NCBI GenBank assembly: GCA_963974055.1
Contig: CAXBCP010000022.1
Coordinates: 18,130 to 82,129, forward strand
Direction: 5' to 3'
From: CAXBCP01 sp963974055
GTDB taxonomy: Bacteria; Pseudomonadota; Alphaproteobacteria; MPNO01; UBA830
DNA: 64,000 nt
Shown one piece after another: positions 59,532 to 64,000 of the stretch. The first letter of the stretch is position 1. Every line of letters starts with the position of its first letter. The notes beneath the pieces are model-generated. The model was not told the origin of the DNA and did no database searches. It was given only the letters and a program-made list of their open reading frames with translations. Position numbers and translations under genes: made by a program.

Positions 59532-60395
59532 TCAGAGGGTTATGTTTTTGAGAATGTTCGGAAATACCGGATAGTCAGGGTTCACGATCTCGCGGGCGAC
59601 CTGGAAATGGTGGAGATCGTCGAGCACGAAACTGTCCACCGTGTGCCCGGCCGCTGCCCAAGCCGCGGCGAATTCGCTGCACTGGCGCTGGAACTCGTCT
59701 AGCTCGCCTGTGCCCCAGGCCATGGTGATGGGTATATCGTTCGCCGGAATATGGCGGATAGAACTGTTCCGCACCGCAGCCTTTTCCGTCAGGTCAAGAT
59801 ACGAGTTGCGGTGGCTGAGGCGGACCGGTTCCAGTTCGTACATGCCGCTGCACGTCGCCGCGCTCTTGATAACGTCCGCCGGCAACCCGTAATCGCCGGC
59901 CCAGTCGGTGACCAGCATCATGCCGCAGATATGGCCGCCGGATGAATGACCGATACAGTGAATCTTGTTTCGGTCCCATCCGTATGTATCGGCATTATGC
60001 CAGGCCCAGGCGATCGCGGCCCGGTTCTGACGCACGATTTCGTCGAGCGAGACCTTGGGCGCCAGTGCAAAATCGAGCACGAGAACGTTGATTCCCGCCG
60101 CGACGAAAGGCGGCGCAACATAGGAACACTGATCCTTGTCCGACCGGGTCCAGGCACCGCCATGGTGATAGATCACAACCGGGGCGCCCTTTGTGGCGAC
60201 GGGAAAAATATCGAGACGTTCCATCACCGTCGGGCCGTAGGATACGTTCTGGATGCATTCCAGTTCCGTCCGGATTTTTGCGCTTTCCTGCGCATTGATC
60301 TCCATGAGCTCGCCCGTATTGGGCACCAGCGTCCCCTGATCGTATTGCCGGTCCAGTTCTTCCTGCGTGAAATTTCCCCAGACGATGTCGCTCAT
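59532..60395 (-). CDS. Arylformamidase-like alpha/beta hydrolase
   Basis: A 287-residue hydrolase of the BD-FAE/kynurenine-formamidase-like group: 'VVIYHHGGAWTRSD' (oxyanion hole, HGGAW at 78-82), the nucleophile in 'IGHSSGGHICGM' (S151) and a late His in 'LDDLHHFQV'. Substrates are small esters or N-formyl compounds. The ATG at 60395 begins 'MSDIVWGNF'; an upstream extension overlaps the intergenic region and is rejected. It converges with the metallopeptidase gene, stops 23 bp apart. The EamA 6 gene on the same strand ends 38 bp upstream of its start. Confidence 0.88.
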   Translation of the reverse strand: MSDIVWGNFTQEELDRQYDQGTLVPNTGELMEINAQESAKIRTELECIQNVSYGPTVMERLDIFPVATKGAPVVIYHHGGAWTRSDKDQCSYVAPPFVAAGINVLVLDFALAPKVSLDEIVRQNRAAIAWAWHNADTYGWDRNKIHCIGHSSGGHICGMMLVTDWAGDYGLPADVIKSAATCSGMYELEPVRLSHRNSYLDLTEKAAVRNSSIRHIPANDIPITMAWGTGELDEFQRQCSEFAAAWAAAGHTVDSFVLDDLHHFQVAREIVNPDYPVFPNILKNITL

Positions 60396-60432
60396 GGTGT
60401 CGGTCTCCGTTATTTTTCGAACATTGCGAATT

Positions 60433-61368
60433 TTAGGATGCCGATGCAACCCGCTTCGCCGCCTCGCGGGCACGTTTTTCGAACCATGCGTTCAGAAACA
60501 CCCCGGTAAAGACGATCGTGCCCCCGATCCATATCCATATTTCCGGCAGTTCGGCAAAAAACATCCATCCCGCCAGCCCGGCGAATACCAGCTTGGAAAA
60601 ATCCGCCGGGAGCACCACCGTTGCATCGGCTTCCCGAAACGCCTGGGCGATCGCAAGCTGCGTCATGCTTCCGAAAATCGCCACCAGCCCCATCACCAGC
60701 AACTGGTCGAGGGTCGGCCATTGCCAGTAGAACAATGCAGCGACAAGGCAGACCGGCATTTGCAGCACAGAGGCATAAAGCGCGATCGTCACCGGCGAAT
60801 CCGTGCGCGACAGCACCTTGATCACCACCAGCGCCACGCCCCAGGTCGCCGAAGAGAGGATGAGCAGGATCGACCCCGTGCTGATTTCGACCGCCCAGGG
60901 CCGCAGAATGATAAGCGCCCCGGCAAAACCGACGGCGAGCGCGAAATACCGGGCCCCGGTGACCTTTTCCCGCAGCAGAAGGACGGCCCCCACCGTAGCA
61001 ATCAACGGCGCCGTAAAGGTCAGCGCCACCACCTTCGCCAGCGGTTCCATCGTCAGCGCCATGAAATAGGCCAGCATGGCGACCACATTCAGCAGGGCAC
61101 GCAATCCCTGGAGCGGAAAATTCCCGGTCCGGAACGGGTTGCTGCCGGGGCGGACGAACATGGGGACAAGAAGACAAACACCGATCGTATGGCGGAAGAA
61201 CGCGATGACGAAGGGATGAATATCGTCGGCGATCTGGCGGACCGATACGTTCATCGCAACGACCCCCAGCGCCGAGATCATCATAAACAGCACCCCGCGC
61301 AGGGGCGGCGGTACGGCGGCGTATGCGGCAGCGGCGGTGGCGGCGATGGGGCCCGGCACGGACGGCAT
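60433..61368 (-). CDS. EamA-family (DMT) transporter 6
   Basis: A 311-residue DMT transporter, separate from the other five. It has two EamA halves: 'FTAPLIATVGAVLLLREKV' with 'VGFAGALIILRP', and 'DFSKLVFAGLAGWMFFAELPEIWIW'. It is followed after 37 bp by the arylformamidase-like hydrolase, which may act on its cargo. The start (ATG, 61368) faces the DUF2336 gene across 173 bp. The N-terminal 20 residues are Ala/Pro-rich before the first span. Confidence 0.9.
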   Translation of the reverse strand: MPSVPGPIAATAAAAYAAVPPPLRGVLFMMISALGVVAMNVSVRQIADDIHPFVIAFFRHTIGVCLLVPMFVRPGSNPFRTGNFPLQGLRALLNVVAMLAYFMALTMEPLAKVVALTFTAPLIATVGAVLLLREKVTGARYFALAVGFAGALIILRPWAVEISTGSILLILSSATWGVALVVIKVLSRTDSPVTIALYASVLQMPVCLVAALFYWQWPTLDQLLVMGLVAIFGSMTQLAIAQAFREADATVVLPADFSKLVFAGLAGWMFFAELPEIWIWIGGTIVFTGVFLNAWFEKRAREAAKRVASAS

Positions 61369-61541
61369 CAGACAAACCTTTCAGGAACACCACCTGAATA
61401 GCACGATTCGGCGTCCCCGGTTGCGCCGCACCGGCAAATAATCGTTAAAAGATTCGTTAACTTATCCTGCTTACGCTTTGGCCCGCGGACACCCCGGCGC
61501 ACACCCCCGGCGCCGAAACCAGCAGGGAGCGACGGGCAGCC

Positions 61542-62759
61542 ATGTCCGATTCCGTAAACGATCTCGAAAAACTGACGGCGATTGCCCGTAACGGCAGTCC
61601 CGCGGAACGCATGGCCCTTGCCAAGCGCCGCGATATACCGCCCGAACTTCTCTATTTCCTGGCAGAAGACCCGGACAGGACGGTGCGCCGGGCGATTGCG
61701 GAGAATCCCAATACCCCGCGCCAGGCCGACGTGGTTCTGGGCCGCGACGCCGACACGGGTGTGCGCTGCCTCCTCGCCCGGAAAATCGTAGGCGAAGGCC
61801 TCGGCGACGACCAGCGCAGCCAGCTTTGGCGGATGGGCTTCACGATTCTGGAAACGCTGATGCGCGACAGCAGTATCCGCGTCCGGCAGTCCCTGGCGGA
61901 CGCCATCCGTCATATGTTTCACGTTCCCCACGATATCGCGTCCGGACTGGCGCGCGACCCCGAACGCCGGGTCGCCGTCCCCGTGCTGCGCCATTCTCCG
62001 GTCCTGACCGATGACGACCTTGTCGGTATTGTCGAATCCGGCGCCAAGGACTGGGCGCATCAGGCCATTGCGTCCCGCGACTCCGTCTCGGAGCGCGTCA
62101 GCGACGCTATCGTCCGGGCCGGCGCGACACCGACCGTCACCCGGCTGCTCAAAAACCGCACCGCGAAAATCGGCGAACCTGCCCTTGAATCCATCGTCGA
62201 ACGCGCGCCCGACGTAGAAGCATGGCACGAACCGCTGGTCCAACGTCCCAAACTGTCAATCGGTCTGGTGCGTAAAATTGCCGGATTCGTAAAGGCCCCG
62301 CTGAAAACCGCTCTTTCCGCCCGCAAGGACGTTAAATCCGGGGACGGAGCCGATACGCCGCCCGCGACGGCGGTCGGCTGGTCTTCACGCGAGATCAAGG
62401 AAAACGGCGGCATGGAAACAGCGAAGGACCGGGCGCGCCGCCTCCACGCCGACAAGAAGCTGAACGACGCCGTCATCGAGATGGCGCTGAACGCCAATGA
62501 ACGCGAATTCGTGATGGCGTCCCTTGCCCTGCGCGCAGGTGTCCCGCTATGGGGCGTCGAGCGTATCGTCAAGGGTGGCAGTGCCAAGGGGGTCACGGCG
62601 CTCAGCTGGAAAGCGGGTGTCCAGATGCGCTTTGCGATCGAATTGCAGCGCCGTCTCGCCCGCGTACCGCCGTCGCGTGTGATCCATGCCCGCGACGGGT
62701 TCGATTACCCGTTTTCCGAGGAAGACATGCAGGGCCGGCTCGAACTCCTGCTTGCCTAG
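61542..62759 (+). CDS. DUF2336 domain-containing protein
   Basis: A 405-residue soluble protein made of HEAT-like helical repeats: 'PAERMALAKRRDIPPELLYFLAEDPDRTVRRAIAENPNTP', 'QSLADAIRHMFHVPHDIASGLARDPERRVAVPVLRHSPVL' and 'ISRDSVSERVSDAIV'-like segments. DUF2336 proteins are common in alphaproteobacteria and often associated with signalling or stress, but have no known activity. The Ser/Gly/Lys-rich linker around residues 255-300 separates the repeat part from a C-terminal helical part. The ATG has a 'caggga' site. The gene converges with the TSUP permease. Confidence 0.85.
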   Translation: MSDSVNDLEKLTAIARNGSPAERMALAKRRDIPPELLYFLAEDPDRTVRRAIAENPNTPRQADVVLGRDADTGVRCLLARKIVGEGLGDDQRSQLWRMGFTILETLMRDSSIRVRQSLADAIRHMFHVPHDIASGLARDPERRVAVPVLRHSPVLTDDDLVGIVESGAKDWAHQAIASRDSVSERVSDAIVRAGATPTVTRLLKNRTAKIGEPALESIVERAPDVEAWHEPLVQRPKLSIGLVRKIAGFVKAPLKTALSARKDVKSGDGADTPPATAVGWSSREIKENGGMETAKDRARRLHADKKLNDAVIEMALNANEREFVMASLALRAGVPLWGVERIVKGGSAKGVTALSWKAGVQMRFAIELQRRLARVPPSRVIHARDGFDYPFSEEDMQGRLELLLA

Positions 62760-62770
62760 GCGGGCAGCCT

Positions 62771-63511
62771 TCAGAAAACACCCTTGCGTATCAGATTCAC
62801 GGCGGCGATCAGCAGGAACACGTAGACGAACAGGCGAAACCGGTCTTCGGACAGATAACGGCGCAGCCGTTGTCCGATCGCCATTCCGGCAAAAGCGGGA
62901 ACCAGACTGGCGGCGGAGATCAGGGCGTTTTCCTGGCTGATGGCGCCTTTTTCGAGCAGGGCCAGCACCAGCATCGACGCGCTGATCAGGAATGTCAGCG
63001 CGATCGCCCGCAGGAAGCTTTCCTTGTCCACGTCGCGCGCCTGCAGATACAGCGCGATCGGAATGCCCACGGACCCCGTGGTGCCGGTCAGCAGACCCGA
63101 CAATATGCCGAGCGGCGGCGCCGCCCAGGGCGCGGCCCTGTCGGATATCCGTATCCGGAACCGCGTCGCGTTGATCGCGACATAGACAATGACGACAACG
63201 CCGAGAACGGTGATCAAAATATCCGGATCGACCATGAACAGTATCTGCGCGCCGATCACGGTGCTGACGACCGAACACAGATTTATCAGCCAGTATTTCC
63301 GCAACATCTCCATCGCGCGGCCACCTTCGAACGCCTGATAGAGATTGGTGGCCACGACCGGCACGGCGATAAAGACGATGGCGGTCCGCAGATCGGTGAC
63401 GGCGCCGATAATGGACACCGCCGTCAGCGGCAGTCCCAGGCCGATCACGCCTTTAACGCCCCCGGCAACGAACAGCGCCGCCATAACCACAATGATGAGA
63501 GAGATTTCCAG
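62771..63511 (-). CDS. TSUP (TauE/SafE) family permease
   Basis: A 246-residue, about eight-span sulfite-exporter-type membrane protein: 'ISLIIVVMAALFVAGGVKGVIGLGLPLTAVSIIG' in the first half, 'LGILSGLLTGTTGSVGIPIALYLQ' in the second, as in TSUP repeats. Candidate substrates are sulfite, sulfoacetate or related anions. No ATG lies in a reasonable start position. A CTG at 63511, seven bases after 'ggag', gives the expected N-terminus; this is inferred. The upstream open frame to 63952 is antisense to the next gene and rejected. Confidence 0.8.
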   Translation of the reverse strand: MEISLIIVVMAALFVAGGVKGVIGLGLPLTAVSIIGAVTDLRTAIVFIAVPVVATNLYQAFEGGRAMEMLRKYWLINLCSVVSTVIGAQILFMVDPDILITVLGVVVIVYVAINATRFRIRISDRAAPWAAPPLGILSGLLTGTTGSVGIPIALYLQARDVDKESFLRAIALTFLISASMLVLALLEKGAISQENALISAASLVPAFAGMAIGQRLRRYLSEDRFRLFVYVFLLIAAVNLIRKGVF

Positions 63512-63664
63512 GACAGTGCTCCGCGGGGACTGGCGGGATAATGGCCCTATCCACGGATTAAGAGAATAGTAATTCGAACGCGCAAAAATAACGACTAGCC
63601 AGTTCTGCACGGCCAACGATGTCGGGCAACGCGCAGGTACCGCAGAAACAGCTCGTGAAAGCTT

Positions 63665-64000
63665 ATGCCGGCTGAAAGAAGACGCATTATTTTCTCGAAC
63701 GACGAAGTCGTCGCCGCGGCCCTGTCCTATTGCCGGGCGACCGGCATTCCGGTCCCGGATGCAGAGGTGCAACGCCGCTCCGTCTGCATGGAAAGCGATG
63801 GCAGCCTTTTCCTGGTCTTCGACGTCAGTTCTCCGGACCAGGAAGACGACGTCACGCTCGACGTCGAAACGGTGCTGAACGCCCTCGTCGAGTTTTGCCG
63901 GGTGCAGTCGATTCCGTTGCCGAGAGCAGCCCAAAAGCGGCTTGAATATCACGGCGGCGCGTTATCTCTGGTCTTCGACATGACGCTTGAACGCGGCTCG
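63665..64000 (+). CDS. Unknown protein with internal tandem repeat, 3' partial
   Basis: The first 112 codons of a gene running off the window end. I do not recognise the family. The visible part contains two copies of a ~42-residue unit: residues 15-56 (containing 'LSYCRATGIPVPDAEVQRR' and 'FLVFDVSS') and 69-108 (containing 'LVEFCRVQSIPLPRAAQKR' and 'SLVFDMTL'). Both share a Cys-Arg, a 'IP-P-A' turn and an 'LVFD' strand. The ATG at 63665 has only a weak ribosome-binding site. It is divergent from the TSUP gene; the intergenic region is AT-rich. Confidence 0.75.
   Translation, partial: MPAERRRIIFSNDEVVAAALSYCRATGIPVPDAEVQRRSVCMESDGSLFLVFDVSSPDQEDDVTLDVETVLNALVEFCRVQSIPLPRAAQKRLEYHGGALSLVFDMTLERGS

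Noticed and set aside
61445..61461. CtrA-like site TTAA-N8-TTAAC upstream of the DUF2336 gene
   Set aside because: The alphaproteobacterial CtrA consensus has a 7-bp spacer; here it is 8, so I do not call it.

Overview
The window is GC-rich chromosomal DNA of an alphaproteobacterium. A Rhodospirillales-type, environmental or marine generalist is my best guess. The evidence is the strong third-position G/C bias, the frequent 4-bp ATGA/TTGA gene overlaps, and alphaproteobacterial families such as DUF2336 and DUF6460. I saw no rRNA or tRNA gene, IS element, phage module, CRISPR array or replication origin. Coding density is very high and no gap exceeds about 400 bp.

Layout. 1-4.3 kb: the end of a TauD-type dioxygenase, then PhyH dioxygenase, alpha/beta hydrolase, MFS exporter and an atypical SDR, all on +. 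4.5-10.4 kb: Rieske oxygenase alpha subunit, SIMPL protein, Sel1/SPOR protein, an unknown membrane-anchored protein and a metallophosphoesterase. 10.4-13.9 kb: cytochrome P450 and HpaB-type flavin oxygenase, divergent from a MarR regulator across a 27-bp near-perfect palindrome. 14-23.7 kb: five EamA-type DMT transporters around two UbiD decarboxylases; one half is a compact UbiD-EamA-tartrate/isopropylmalate-type dehydrogenase-GST operon. 23.8-34.5 kb: mixed metabolism and solute binding (quinone reductase-like MDR, membrane-anchored glutamate-synthase-like protein, orphan TRAP receptor, K+ channel with zinc ribbon, cytosolic NMT1-like protein, TauD, hydrolase, ferredoxin-like protein, YHS protein, aldo/keto reductase). 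34.6-41.8 kb: TrpB2, a third UbiD with a TPP enzyme, class V aminotransferase and LLM monooxygenase. 41.9-43.3 kb: two small ORFs divergent from a LysR regulator. 43.3-50.3 kb: arsC-yhhQ followed by a molybdenum hydroxylase operon with two large subunits and one FAD and one 2Fe-2S subunit. 50.3-56.5 kb: SnoaL-like protein, dusA, and queG-tgt-queA (queuosine) with a membrane-anchored conserved protein. 56.7-64 kb: secreted unknown protein, MFS transporter with a coupled YgjP-type metallopeptidase, arylformamidase-like hydrolase, a sixth EamA transporter, DUF2336 protein, TSUP permease and a partial gene with an internal repeat.

Function. Most of the window looks like catabolic accessory metabolism: oxygenases of five mechanistic classes, three prenyl-FMN (UbiD) decarboxylases, a molybdenum hydroxylase, dehydrogenases, a GST, and many small-molecule exporters or importers. 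Partner genes are often missing: no UbiX, no P450 or HpaB reductase, no Rieske beta or reductase subunit, no TRAP membrane subunits, no ABC permease. These systems must borrow components encoded elsewhere. The tRNA-modification block (dusA, queG, tgt, queA, plus yhhQ) is the clearest housekeeping region. Substrates of the catabolic units cannot be read from the sequence.
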